Counted from the stretch's first letter, positions 7,840 through 16,587 are shown. The stretch: 34,270 nucleotides of DNA from Firmicutes bacterium UBA1422 (GCA_002304835.1 DBPK01000023.1:966-35235); one strand, 5' to 3'. Program-made: numbers and translations. The notes: generated by a model not told the origin, from the sequence alone.

Positions 7840-8128
7840 ATTAAAAGGCGAAGGCATTGCAAAAGAAGATATCAATCCTATGGAAGGCATAGCCAATCTG
7901 GCGGATGTCATGCTTATACTGGCAGTCGGCATAATGCTGGCCCTGGTAATGCACTGGAATGTTGACATAAGCACAAAAGAGGTGACCCCGAAGCAGGAGA
8001 TCAAAGATATGGAAGATCAGGAAATAAGCGAAAAGATCGAATCACAAAAAGGCTTTGAGGAACTGGGAACTGTTTATAAGGATCCCGAAACAGGCAAAAT
8101 GTATATGGTGGTAAGGGAGGAAAAATGA
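7814..8128 (+). CDS. DUF2149 protein, ExbD-like partner of the proton channel
   Basis: This 104-residue protein begins MIRRFGTGKLKGEG. The start at 7814 is chosen over an in-frame ATG at 7751 because AAGGAG lies seven bases upstream and the longer version would add residues unlike the family. It has one membrane helix: INPMEGIANLADVMLILAVG. The NP...DVMLIL pattern with Asp31 closely parallels ExbD, where the aspartate in a DVMLVLL segment carries the protons. The C-terminal half is soluble and ends with TVYKDPETGKMYMV, typical of DUF2149. From memory, DUF2149 genes accompany MotA/TolQ/ExbB genes in methanogens and other anaerobes. It should sit in the membrane with the preceding protein. The next gene starts at its stop codon (ATGA overlap). 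Confidence 0.8.
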   Translation: MIRRFGTGKLKGEGIAKEDINPMEGIANLADVMLILAVGIMLALVMHWNVDISTKEVTPKQEIKDMEDQEISEKIESQKGFEELGTVYKDPETGKMYMVVREEK

Positions 8129-10218
8129 ACAGGAAGAAGCTTATAATAATCATAGCCCTTATGGCGGCGGTTTTGGCCGGTGTGGGGTTTTGGGCCTTTT
8201 CATCGGGACCGGATAAAGGCGCAGCCCACACAAATTACTCTGCAGAAGAGAATTACGGAAAGGGCAACTATGTTTTCAGTACAGTTACCTTTACAGGTAG
8301 CGGCATGGACAGGGAGACAGTTCTTTCCGTAAAGGAAATAGAAGAGCTGGCATATGATAATGACAAGGACCTGGGGCACGAAGAGAAATACAGCCTTTTG
8401 ACCAGCGGATCTGTTTTTTCCGAGAGCACTTTTACAGGGGTAAAGCTTTATGAAACATTGCTTTACCTGGGGATGGATAAAAACTTAAGCGATGATACAA
8501 GGATAACCGTTGTTTCATCGGACGGATACACTATGGTCATGACTCTTGAAGAAATAAAAAGCAGCAAATACTGTCGTTTTGGCAGTGCTTCAAATCCCAA
8601 AGTTGAGGAGGAAAGTTTGCCGGTACTTCTCTCTTTCGGTTCCGGCGGACTGCCTCTCGTGGGACCGACGGGCAGTGAAGATACAGGAAAAGAAATGACA
8701 GAAAAAGACGGATTTGAAGAAGAAGCCCAGAATACAGGTGGCCCGGTCAAGTTGACCATAGGACAAAAGACCTGTGATGATTTCAATGCACCCAAGAATG
8801 CCAAATGGGTAAAAGAAGTGATCGTGGGGGATCCTTATGACCACACATTTCATGCGGGAGAATCCGGAAAAGAAAAAGCCCTTAATGTAAGTGTATTTGA
8901 TGCGGATTCGGGAAACAAGAAAATAAGCAGTAAAGAATACACATTTGATGAAATAGAAAAATTTGCATCGCAGAAAAGCGAAAACACAGAAAAGAATTAC
9001 TATGGGGAAAAGGATTTTTATGAAGGAGCCGGCATATGGGAATTCCTGAGAGAAGAAACAGAAGTGGCAGCCAGAGAAGGCACAGCGAAGTTCAACTTTT
9101 CAGACGGCAAAAGCGAGAGAGTAAGTCTTTCATATTTAAGAGATCTTAACGGGGATCATGAAAACTATATCACTGAGAAAGAAGGACTTCATATAACCTG
9201 CGTCAAGCCTGCTTTCGGATACAGCAAAAATGGCAGTCCCACTGAACTGGGAGAACTTTTTGCTCTTCTTCCCAAAGACGGAAAAGAAAAGAAAAAAAGC
9301 ACAGTAAAGAAGTGCTTATCAGTGGAAGTTTATGTGGGAGATGATTTTTTCGGAAGCGAGAATCCCTATGCGGATAAGGGAATCGTCATCAAAGGAAGCG
9401 GCATGGAAGAAGATGTCCAAATAAGCATTGAAGAAATAGAGAAACAAATAGATCTGGCCGAATCATCGGGAGACTATAAAGGAGTCAGTCTTATAGGTCT
9501 GCTGGAAGAAAAAGGTCTGGCTGTTGATGCACAAAAAGCTGTAATAGAAAGCAGCAGCGGCAGAATGAAAATAAGCATAAGTACACTTAAAAAAGAAGGG
9601 AATACTATACTGGCCACAAGAAAAAACGGGAAAGCTCTTGATAAAGAAGAAGGCCCTTTGGCTCTTCGAGGCAGAGATGAACTCAATAATGTAAAAAAAA
9701 TAACTGTTTATGCCAAAGACGGGAAATGGAGCCATTCATATAAGGGATACAAAAAATATCTGGGCAAAAAGCTAAAGATCACAGGATCCGAAGCGGAAGC
9801 CGAAAGGACATATACATTAAAAGAACTGGAGTCTTTAGGTGATGCGTATACCGTAAAAGATTCATTCGGCGCAGGAGGAGGCACCAATGCCTTTTGCGGT
9901 GTGATACTTAAAAAGCTGGTGAACGATAATCTTAAAGATGGGATAAAAAGGCCTTCAAGAATAACAGTTGCGGGTAAAGACGGATATAGTATTAGTATTT
10001 CAGTAGGGGATGTGTATAATGGTATAGAAAGTAAATATCAGCCGGGAGAAAGACGGGATATAATACTGGCCTACAGCATAGACGGAATGCCCATGGTGCC
10101 TTCTGAAAAATCTGACGGATATAGTGGCGGAAATGCTTTCGGACCGGTAAGACTGGTTGTGGAAAATCAGACTTCAAAATGGGTGAAGAATGTAAACAGA
10201 ATAATAATAGGAGAATGA
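8125..10218 (+). CDS. Membrane-anchored extracellular protein with four SUOX/molybdopterin-binding-like domains
   Basis: This 697-residue protein has a signal anchor at residues 4-26. The remainder is extracellular and divides into four related modules at roughly 40-232, 236-415, 420-530 and 540-697. Each has a strand-rich opening, a short LxEIE/LKEL helix, a YKGV- or FxGV-type turn followed by a LxxLL helix, and a second helix. The first and last close with GPVKL / GPVRLVVENQ and KWVKEVIVGD / KWVKNVNRIIIGE. This is how non-catalytic relatives of the sulfite oxidase molybdopterin domain look. None has a convincing molybdenum-ligating cysteine, although the fourth has Cys in AFCGVIL. The gene overlaps both neighbours. 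The likely role is multivalent ligand binding next to the ECF transporter. Fold identity is inferred from pattern. Confidence 0.6.
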   Translation: MNRKKLIIIIALMAAVLAGVGFWAFSSGPDKGAAHTNYSAEENYGKGNYVFSTVTFTGSGMDRETVLSVKEIEELAYDNDKDLGHEEKYSLLTSGSVFSESTFTGVKLYETLLYLGMDKNLSDDTRITVVSSDGYTMVMTLEEIKSSKYCRFGSASNPKVEEESLPVLLSFGSGGLPLVGPTGSEDTGKEMTEKDGFEEEAQNTGGPVKLTIGQKTCDDFNAPKNAKWVKEVIVGDPYDHTFHAGESGKEKALNVSVFDADSGNKKISSKEYTFDEIEKFASQKSENTEKNYYGEKDFYEGAGIWEFLREETEVAAREGTAKFNFSDGKSERVSLSYLRDLNGDHENYITEKEGLHITCVKPAFGYSKNGSPTELGELFALLPKDGKEKKKSTVKKCLSVEVYVGDDFFGSENPYADKGIVIKGSGMEEDVQISIEEIEKQIDLAESSGDYKGVSLIGLLEEKGLAVDAQKAVIESSSGRMKISISTLKKEGNTILATRKNGKALDKEEGPLALRGRDELNNVKKITVYAKDGKWSHSYKGYKKYLGKKLKITGSEAEAERTYTLKELESLGDAYTVKDSFGAGGGTNAFCGVILKKLVNDNLKDGIKRPSRITVAGKDGYSISISVGDVYNGIESKYQPGERRDIILAYSIDGMPMVPSEKSDGYSGGNAFGPVRLVVENQTSKWVKNVNRIIIGE

Positions 10219-10220
10219 TA

Positions 10221-10805
10221 ATGAAAAAAAACAAAATCAAAAAGATACTGGCGGCTTCTCTCTGTATCATCATCGCCCTTGCATTTTCTGCATGCGGCAG
10301 TGGAGACAGTAACCAAAGCGAGAACAAAGGCAGTGAGAAAGAAAAATCAGAAGCAGCCCTTGTGATCACCGGCTACAACGATGATAAAACAGAGTTTTCC
10401 CTGGAAGATATAGAAAAAATGGGAACGGAAACATATATTTTCAGCGGCAGAGACAAAAAAGCTGAAAATGAAAGGCAGATACAGGAATTCAAAGGTGTGC
10501 CTCTTAAGGAGGTGCTCGAAGCCGCCGGATACGGAAAAGCGGGAGAAATAATGAAAGTGATCTGCAGTGACGGATACAGCCGTGAGTATGAAATCGATGA
10601 TCTTTTTGGGCTTTATGCCTTTGCCGATGAAGAGGACACTGAAGGGACAACAATTGATCCCATACTGGCCATAGAAGAAAAAGACGGAAAGAAAATCATA
10701 AGACTGGTATACGGACAGGAGGATTATGATTCTCCTGAGACTAAGGATTTCAACATGCAGGGATGGGCATCGTGGATAGAGAAAATAGAAGTGGGCAATG
10801 AATAG
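10221..10805 (+). CDS. Lipoprotein with a SUOX-like domain
   Basis: This 194-residue lipoprotein begins MKKNKIKKILAASLC and has a lipobox FSAC at about residue 24, followed by a Ser/Asn/Glu-rich spacer. The start at 10221 is preferred because AGGAGA ends six bases upstream; the ATG at 10215 abuts that site and an earlier one at 10179 has none. The mature domain repeats the locus pattern: ALVITGYNDDKTEFSLEDIE, FKGVPLKEVLEAAGYG, MKVICSDGYSREYEIDDL, PILAIEEKDGKK, and the closing segment WASWIEKIEV. Its short length (one module) and lipid anchor resemble a solute-binding protein for the adjacent ECF transporter. It overlaps the S-component gene by eight bases. Confidence 0.75.
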   Translation: MKKNKIKKILAASLCIIIALAFSACGSGDSNQSENKGSEKEKSEAALVITGYNDDKTEFSLEDIEKMGTETYIFSGRDKKAENERQIQEFKGVPLKEVLEAAGYGKAGEIMKVICSDGYSREYEIDDLFGLYAFADEEDTEGTTIDPILAIEEKDGKKIIRLVYGQEDYDSPETKDFNMQGWASWIEKIEVGNE

Positions 10806-11961
10806 GATACTACAGAGATTTACAGTATATGATCTTGTCATTATAGCAATAATGGCAGCCATTGGGATCGTCATAAAACCGGTGGTGGTTCCCCTTGCTC
10901 ATATAGTGACAGGGCCTTTGATGATACCCAGCGGAGCTCTTTCTGGAGGGCTTTATATGATGTGGATGGTTATCGCGTATGGTATCGTAAAAAAGCCCGG
11001 TACCGCAACGCTTACTGCCCTGGTTCAGGCACTGCTTGTTTTTTTTACCGGGATAATAGGCTCCCATGGGATAATGAGTCTTATAACCTACACGTGCCCG
11101 GGCATAGTGATGGATATAGTTCTGCTTGCCATCGGTCACAGAGTCTGTTGCAGAGGATGTGCTGTAATAGCAGGAGCCGCCGCAAATGTGACCGGGACCA
11201 TCACAGTAAATGTTGTTTTCTTTCAGGTGCCGGGAGTATATCTTATACTTGTTCTTTCTTTGGGGCTCCTGTCGGGGGCGGTGGGCGGATTCCTGGCCTG
11301 GGAACTAATAAAAGTAATAGAGAAATATCATCTTGTGCCTAAGACCGCAAGGAGAAAAGCAAAGGACAAAAAGACAGAGACGGGTACGGCAAGTGCCGAT
11401 CCCCACCTGTCCGGCAAGAAGCCCTTCAAACTGAAACTTAACAAATGGCTGGGTTTTGCAGTTATAGTAGTATTGTTTGCCGCAGCAGGTACTGCCGCAT
11501 ATATGAACGCAGAAGGTGCAGACAAAACCGCCAAAGGATATTCTCTTTGCATCTCTGTGGGAGATGAAACCAAGGGGAACAGAACGGTCAGGACATACAC
11601 TCTTAATGAAATAAAAAAGATGCCGGCACAAAGTTTCAAAGCAGAAATAAATTCATCTTCGGGAGAGGATGAAAAAGGAACATATAAGGGAGTTGAATTG
11701 AAATACATACTGGATTCTGCTGACAAAAAACTCCTCAAGACCCATGACCGATTTATTCTAACCGCAGGAGATGGTTTTTCATCGGCTGTAACTGCAGAAG
11801 AAGTCCAAAAGGACCAAACGGTTTTTGTTGTATATGAAAAAGACGGTAAAGGACTTTTGCACATGAATGAAGGCGGCAAGGGACCAATCAGGATAGTAAT
11901 GCCGAAGGACACATATGGAACAAGAAGCACTCAGTTCTTAGTAAAGATAACAGGGATATGA
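10798..11961 (+). CDS. ECF transporter S component fused to an extracellular SUOX-like domain
   Basis: This 387-residue protein has an N-terminal part (1-175) of about six hydrophobic helices typical of an ECF S component (GPLMIPSGALSGGLYMMWM, ALLVFFTGIIGSHGIMSL). It is reminiscent of the YkoE/hydroxymethylpyrimidine group, but the specificity cannot be read from sequence. A basic cytoplasmic linker (about 176-215) leads to an extra transmembrane helix (about 217-240). The domain at 245-387 matches the neighbouring SUOX-like modules (RTYTLNEIKKMPAQSFKAEI, YKGVELKYIL, GPIRIVMPKD). Six helices put the C terminus inside and the seventh carries the added domain outside, so the fusion delivers a binding domain to the substrate side. 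S components normally lack such domains. It overlaps ecfA1 by four bases. Confidence 0.75.
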   Translation: MNRILQRFTVYDLVIIAIMAAIGIVIKPVVVPLAHIVTGPLMIPSGALSGGLYMMWMVIAYGIVKKPGTATLTALVQALLVFFTGIIGSHGIMSLITYTCPGIVMDIVLLAIGHRVCCRGCAVIAGAAANVTGTITVNVVFFQVPGVYLILVLSLGLLSGAVGGFLAWELIKVIEKYHLVPKTARRKAKDKKTETGTASADPHLSGKKPFKLKLNKWLGFAVIVVLFAAAGTAAYMNAEGADKTAKGYSLCISVGDETKGNRTVRTYTLNEIKKMPAQSFKAEINSSSGEDEKGTYKGVELKYILDSADKKLLKTHDRFILTAGDGFSSAVTAEEVQKDQTVFVVYEKDGKGLLHMNEGGKGPIRIVMPKDTYGTRSTQFLVKITGI

Positions 11962-12641
11962 ACATCATAGAAGCAAAAAACCTGACATTTGCATATGAAG
12001 AAAATACTAAAAGACATGTTATAGAAAACATGTCTTTTGGTCTAAAAGCCGGAACAGTTACCGTTCTTACCGGCCTTTCGGGATGCGGTAAAAGCACTCT
12101 CTGCCAGATACTTTGCGGGATAATCCCCGAATTCACAGGGGGAGAGCTGACAGGCACTGTTATGCTGGAAGGAAAAGATATGACCATGATGGGAATGCAG
12201 GACATCGCAAAAAAAGTCGGATATGTGATGCAGGATCCCGACAGGCAGATCATTGCTTCTACTGTTGAAGACGAACTGGCTTTTGCCCCCGAAAATCTCT
12301 GCATAGAACCGAAAAAGATACGCCGGGATGTGAATAGAGTAATGGATAAACTGGCAATAACAGGACTGGCCTTAAAAAATCCGGGTAAGCTTTCAGGCGG
12401 AGAAAAGCAGATAACAGCCATTGCTTCAGTGCTCACCCTTGATCCCGACATCGTTATCATGGACGAACCTTTTAGTTTTCTTGATGAAAAAGGACGCAGG
12501 ATGGTGTGTGAAGTAATAGAAGAACTGAAAAGAGAAGGTAAAACTATACTTGTTGTTTTGCATGACATTGCGGCACTTCCCTTTGCAGACAAAAGGATAC
12601 ACATGGGAGAGGAGGTCATTTATGAGTCTTACGGTAAGTAA
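11958..12641 (+). CDS. ecfA1: ECF transporter ATPase EcfA1
   Basis: This 227-residue ABC ATPase has Walker A GLSGCGKST at about residues 39-47, Q-loop region VMQDPDRQI, signature LSGGEKQ near 145, Walker B DIVIMDEP near 165 and the switch histidine in VLHD. The VMQDPDRQI sequence is typical of ECF/cobalt-type ATPases. It pairs with the next gene to drive substrate release from the S component through EcfT. At 227 residues it is shorter than the usual 270-280, lacking the C-terminal extension. It starts at the ATGA overlap with the S-component gene. Confidence 0.9.
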   Translation: MNIIEAKNLTFAYEENTKRHVIENMSFGLKAGTVTVLTGLSGCGKSTLCQILCGIIPEFTGGELTGTVMLEGKDMTMMGMQDIAKKVGYVMQDPDRQIIASTVEDELAFAPENLCIEPKKIRRDVNRVMDKLAITGLALKNPGKLSGGEKQITAIASVLTLDPDIVIMDEPFSFLDEKGRRMVCEVIEELKREGKTILVVLHDIAALPFADKRIHMGEEVIYESYGK

Positions 12642-13308
12642 TGTGACCTTCAGTTACAACAAAAAAGCAAAGCCCGTATTGAAGGATTTTTCGGCGGAGT
12701 TTTATTCGGGAAGAATAACCGCTTTGACAGGAGAAAACGGATGCGGCAAAACCACGCTGGCAAAGTTGATAATGGGGATATTAAAACCATATGAGGGCAG
12801 GATAATGCTGGGTGAAGACGGGCAAGAAAGAAAAGAAGACGGACCAAGAGAAACGGATCTTTCGGATCTTTCTCTGGCCGAAACAGGCAGAAAAATAGGA
12901 TATGTTATGCAGAATCCTGCCAGGCAGATATTTTCCACCAGCGTAAGCGAAGAAATACGATACGGCCTCAAAAACATGGGTCTAAATGAGGATGAAACAA
13001 ATTACAGAGCAGCAGAGTTTTTAAGATATTTTGATATAGAAAAATACGCGGACACATTCCCATTTTTTCTGAGCCAGGGAGAAAAGCAAAGGCTGGTACT
13101 GGCATCGGTGCTGGCCATGGAGCCGGCATGGCTGATACTTGATGAACCCACAGCATCCCTTGACATTAAAAGAAAAACATTGCTGGGAAACTATCTGACA
13201 AAAATCAGAAAGGAGAAAAACTGCGGGATAATAGTTATTACCCATGACAGGGATTTTGCAAAAAAATATACAGACAGCGAGGTAAGGATGGGTGACAGAG
13301 ATGTTTAG
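12622..13308 (+). CDS. ecfA2: ECF transporter ATPase EcfA2
   Basis: This 228-residue ABC ATPase has Walker A GENGCGKTT, the ECF-typical VMQNPARQIF, signature LSQGEKQR, Walker B AWLILDEP and ITHD with the switch histidine. I place the start at 12622 (MSLTVSNVTFSY) because AGGAGG lies six bases upstream and the sequence before it in the same frame is shadow from ecfA1. The gene overlaps ecfA1 by 20 bases and ecfT by 17. Like EcfA1 it is shorter than usual, without the C-terminal extension. The two ATPases differ enough to form the normal heterodimer. Confidence 0.9.
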   Translation: MSLTVSNVTFSYNKKAKPVLKDFSAEFYSGRITALTGENGCGKTTLAKLIMGILKPYEGRIMLGEDGQERKEDGPRETDLSDLSLAETGRKIGYVMQNPARQIFSTSVSEEIRYGLKNMGLNEDETNYRAAEFLRYFDIEKYADTFPFFLSQGEKQRLVLASVLAMEPAWLILDEPTASLDIKRKTLLGNYLTKIRKEKNCGIIVITHDRDFAKKYTDSEVRMGDRDV

Positions 13309-15286
13309 ATTATCCCGGCTGGATCCCAGGACCAGGATAGTGATGGTCATATCCATATCCACGGCGGCAATGATAGTAAAAGATCTCATTTTACTGACCG
13401 GTATCCTGCTTTTTGCCGTAATTACCCTTGCAGCCGGAGGAGTAGAGCTTAAAAAGCAGCTGCACCAGGCGAGAGCTGTTCTGGGAATGATATTTTTTCT
13501 GTTCATACTGCAGTCCTTTTTTGCATGGATAGGAGGGTCTCTTTTGGAAGGCGCTTTGCTTGCAGGGATGCTTTCACTGCGGCTTTTGATAATAGTGGTT
13601 TCCGCCCTTATCATAATGACAGGAGAGCCAAGGGATTATCTGCTGGGTATGGTACAGTGGAAAATGCCTTATGAAATAGCGTATATGGTGCTTATAGGGC
13701 TTCATTTTTTCCCGATACTAAAAGAAGAGGCACTGGATGTATATTACAGCATACAATTAAGAGGGACAGAAATGAAAAAGACTTCCCTTCGAAAAAAACT
13801 TGCAGTTTATCTAAAAATAAGTCTTCCTGTCCTGGCGGGAGCCATGGCAAGGGCCAAGGATGTTTCCATATCCATGGAAGCAAGATGTTTCAGAATAAAA
13901 CCAAAAAGAACATATATGAGAAAGTTGAAACTCAAATTACGTGATATTCTTATCATGGTAGTTTTCCCCATTGCCGCAGTCCTTATTATCATGACGGCTA
14001 AAGGAGTTTTGTTTCCGGGACCTTCCTTTGCAGGACCTTCTGATACAGATCAAAATGGAGGAAATGATCAAGAGATAGTTCTTTCCTGGACCGGGGAGCC
14101 TTCTTCAACTCAGACCGTAAGCTGGCACGGGAAAAAGGAATATGGCGGGATCCTGCAGTGGACAAAAGGCGAAGTCCTGACAAATGATCCCAAGGAAGAA
14201 GAAGCTCTCTTTGAGGAAAACGCCAATGAAAAAAAAGCGGAAAAAACTGAAGTAAGAGAGAATGAATACTTTACATACAGCGCGGAGATAACAGGATTAA
14301 AGGCAGATACAAAGTACAGTTACCGTGTCGGTGACGGCAAGAACTGGAGCAGGCCCCGGACCTTCAGCACAGCTCCCAAAGAAGAGGAAAATGCAGAAAA
14401 AGTATTTTCCTTCATATATATGGGGGACATCCAATATGAGCTCATGGATAGAGATTATAAAAAATGGGACAGATTTGCGGATCATGCATACCGGAAAAAT
14501 GCCGATGCGGCCTTTGCCCTTTTTGGCGGGGATATGGTGGTGAATAATGCCGAGATAGAAGAATATGAGGCCGTGATGAAGTACGGCGGCCCCATGTTTT
14601 CCAATATGAGTATAATGACCACGCCGGGAAATCATGAAACATCTATAGCACCCTATACATACAAGAGGATCTTTTCTCTTCCCGAAAACGGCCCCGCAGG
14701 TAACAAAGAGACAGATCAGAGCCAAACAAAAAGCGCCGACCTTTCCGAAGAAGTTTACTCATTTGATTATGGCGATTGCCATATTGTTTCATTAAACAGC
14801 AATCTGTTTCTTGAAGAAAGAAAAAATGATATGGGAGAGGGTGAGTGGCAAAAGATGAACGGGGATGTAAAAGAATGGCTGACGCTGGATCTTTCAGAAA
14901 GCAACAAAGAATGGAAGATCGCCTTCATGCACCACCCCCCATGGCCTGTAAGTGAAGATGCGGAAGATTACAGCGATACGGAAGTTTACAGAATGATAAG
15001 AGAAAACTGGGTACCTATTTTTGAGAAATACGGCATTGATCTGGTCCTTTGCGGTCATCAGCATATTTATATGCGCACAGAGGAGATAAACGGGATCACA
15101 TACATAATGGGGCGTTCCGGCGAAAAATATTCCCGTTACTATAAAAAAGGCGATCCTCTGCCTTCATACGTTAAGACTCTGAGTGAAGAAAAGACTTATC
15201 AGGTAGTTTCAATAAAGGGAAACAGGATGACCGTGGAGTCCTTCGGATCCGGAGGCAAAAGAGTTGATAAATGGACCAAAAATTGA
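13292..15286 (+). CDS. ecfT: EcfT transmembrane protein fused to an extracellular metallophosphoesterase
   Basis: This 664-residue fusion has an EcfT part (1-235) with the LDPRTRIVMV opening, four hydrophobic helices, and the coupling region GAMARAKDVSISMEARCF, containing the two arginine motifs that dock on EcfA. The last EcfT helix (about 213-237) carries the chain outside. Residues 250-365 form an FN3-like domain as in purple-acid-phosphatase relatives. The phosphoesterase domain has GDIQ (about 377), GGDMV (412), GNHET (445), HHPP (547) and GHQH (587). The tyrosine of the classical GDxxY motif is replaced (GDMVV), so it is probably not a true purple enzyme. It would remove phosphate from a substrate at the outer face before import. 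The GTG at 13292 fits the ribosome site best; an ATG at 13301 is possible. Confidence 0.85.
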   Translation: MTEMFRLSRLDPRTRIVMVISISTAAMIVKDLILLTGILLFAVITLAAGGVELKKQLHQARAVLGMIFFLFILQSFFAWIGGSLLEGALLAGMLSLRLLIIVVSALIIMTGEPRDYLLGMVQWKMPYEIAYMVLIGLHFFPILKEEALDVYYSIQLRGTEMKKTSLRKKLAVYLKISLPVLAGAMARAKDVSISMEARCFRIKPKRTYMRKLKLKLRDILIMVVFPIAAVLIIMTAKGVLFPGPSFAGPSDTDQNGGNDQEIVLSWTGEPSSTQTVSWHGKKEYGGILQWTKGEVLTNDPKEEEALFEENANEKKAEKTEVRENEYFTYSAEITGLKADTKYSYRVGDGKNWSRPRTFSTAPKEEENAEKVFSFIYMGDIQYELMDRDYKKWDRFADHAYRKNADAAFALFGGDMVVNNAEIEEYEAVMKYGGPMFSNMSIMTTPGNHETSIAPYTYKRIFSLPENGPAGNKETDQSQTKSADLSEEVYSFDYGDCHIVSLNSNLFLEERKNDMGEGEWQKMNGDVKEWLTLDLSESNKEWKIAFMHHPPWPVSEDAEDYSDTEVYRMIRENWVPIFEKYGIDLVLCGHQHIYMRTEEINGITYIMGRSGEKYSRYYKKGDPLPSYVKTLSEEKTYQVVSIKGNRMTVESFGSGGKRVDKWTKN

Positions 15287-15312
15287 TTGGGCGGTCTATT
15301 AAGTGGTATAAT
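15283..15312 (+). promoter_or_regulatory. Promoter-like sequence immediately before gshA; possible leaderless start
   Basis: TTGATT (15283-15288), an 18-base spacer and a perfect TATAAT (15307-15312) are present. Counting seven bases on puts transcription start at 15319, exactly the A of the chosen gshA ATG. No ribosome-binding site precedes that ATG, so a leaderless mRNA is possible. Chance occurrence in AT-rich DNA cannot be excluded. Confidence 0.45.
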
Positions 15313-15318
15313 CATTAC

Positions 15319-16587
15319 ATGACAGATCAAAAGGAAAAAAACAGAAAGAAAATCGCGGCATTTTTTGAAACAGGCTCAAAAAAAGATTCGGGTTGCGACA
15401 GGATAGGACTTGAGCTGGAACACTTTATCGTTGATAAGGATACAGGTAAGAGTGTTTTTTATTATGGAGAAAAAGGAATAGAAGCCATTTTAAAGGGCCT
15501 GTCTCCCCGCTATGAAGAGGAAATAATCTCTGACGGTCATCTCATCGGCCTCAAAAAAAGCGACTGCACCGTTACCTTGGAGCCGGGAGCCCAGCTGGAA
15601 CTTTCCATTGCTCCGGCCAAAAGTCTGAAAAGCATAATGGACATACAGAGAGGATTCATTGAAGACCTTTCTGTTTTGACGGATCCTCTCGGTTACAAAA
15701 TCGTCTGTCTCGGGTACAGGGAAAAAGACAAAGTAGAGGAGATACCTCTGATACCAAAAAACAGATACAGGAATATGGATGCTCATTTCAAAAAAACCGG
15801 AACCATGGGCAGGAACATGATGAGGGGGACCGGGGCTTCCCAGGTTTCCATAGATTATAGAGATGAAGAGGATTTCAGAAAAAAATTCAGGGCAGCCTGT
15901 TTCATCAGCCCTCTTTTCGCCCTTGTTGCAGATAATGCCCCCTTTTTTGAGGGAGAGACATATAAAAAAAACACACTTAGACAGCGCATATGGCAGAATG
16001 TGGATGACGCCAGGGCAGGCATCCCATGGGTCATAGACGAACCGGATTTCGGATTCCTGAGGTATGCCGAGTATATATCCAAAGTTCCTTTGATAGTGCA
16101 CGGGGATCATGATGATTCATACACCACAAAGACCGTGGACGAAATATACTCTGAAAGAGAAATAAAAAACAATGAAATAGCCCATGCAGCATCAATGGTC
16201 TTTCCGGATGTGAGACTGGTGAAATACATAGAAATAAGAGTAGGCGACAGTATGCCCATAGACATGAGCATTTCCTATGCCGCCATGATCAAAGGGCTTT
16301 TTCTTAACGAAAAATGGCTTGATATCCAGGAAGACAGATTCAGAGGATTATGTGCGGCTGATATAAAAAAAGCAAAAAAAGAAATAGAAGAAAAGGGATA
16401 TGACGCAGAAGTGTATGATATGCCCATATGTGAGATACTGGATGAACTGGTATGCCATATGAGCATAAAACTTCCCCGGGATGAAAAACACTATACGGAT
16501 ATAATGTCTGATATGATAAGAAAAAGACAAAATCCGGCCATGATAAAGATAAAAAACGATAAGAATAAAAGAGCATATAAAAGATAA
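15319..16587 (+). CDS. gshA: Glutamate-cysteine ligase (GCS2 type)
   Basis: This 422-residue protein carries the glutamate-cysteine ligase pattern: GLELEHFIVDKDTGKSV near the start, EPGAQLELSIAP around residue 93, then an RGTGASQVSIDY strand and an EIRVGDSMP segment, all ATP/metal/substrate-site segments of the GCS2 family. The enzyme joins glutamate and cysteine through the gamma-carboxyl using ATP, in the cytoplasm. The start at 15319 gives a family-like N terminus; an in-frame ATG at 15271 would overlap the EcfT-phosphatase gene and adds 16 unlikely residues. It is followed 16 bases later by an ATP-grasp ligase, which could extend the dipeptide. The promoter-like sequence just upstream may give it separate expression from the transporter genes. 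Confidence 0.85.
   Translation: MTDQKEKNRKKIAAFFETGSKKDSGCDRIGLELEHFIVDKDTGKSVFYYGEKGIEAILKGLSPRYEEEIISDGHLIGLKKSDCTVTLEPGAQLELSIAPAKSLKSIMDIQRGFIEDLSVLTDPLGYKIVCLGYREKDKVEEIPLIPKNRYRNMDAHFKKTGTMGRNMMRGTGASQVSIDYRDEEDFRKKFRAACFISPLFALVADNAPFFEGETYKKNTLRQRIWQNVDDARAGIPWVIDEPDFGFLRYAEYISKVPLIVHGDHDDSYTTKTVDEIYSEREIKNNEIAHAASMVFPDVRLVKYIEIRVGDSMPIDMSISYAAMIKGLFLNEKWLDIQEDRFRGLCAADIKKAKKEIEEKGYDAEVYDMPICEILDELVCHMSIKLPRDEKHYTDIMSDMIRKRQNPAMIKIKNDKNKRAYKR

Noticed and set aside
8125..10218. Molybdoenzyme (sulfite oxidase-type) activity for the SUOX-like proteins
   Set aside because: No module shows a convincing molybdenum-ligating cysteine in the expected place; binding is the safer reading.
12550..12621. 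Upstream start for EcfA2
   Set aside because: This stretch lies inside ecfA1 and has no ribosome site, whereas 12622 follows AGGAGG.
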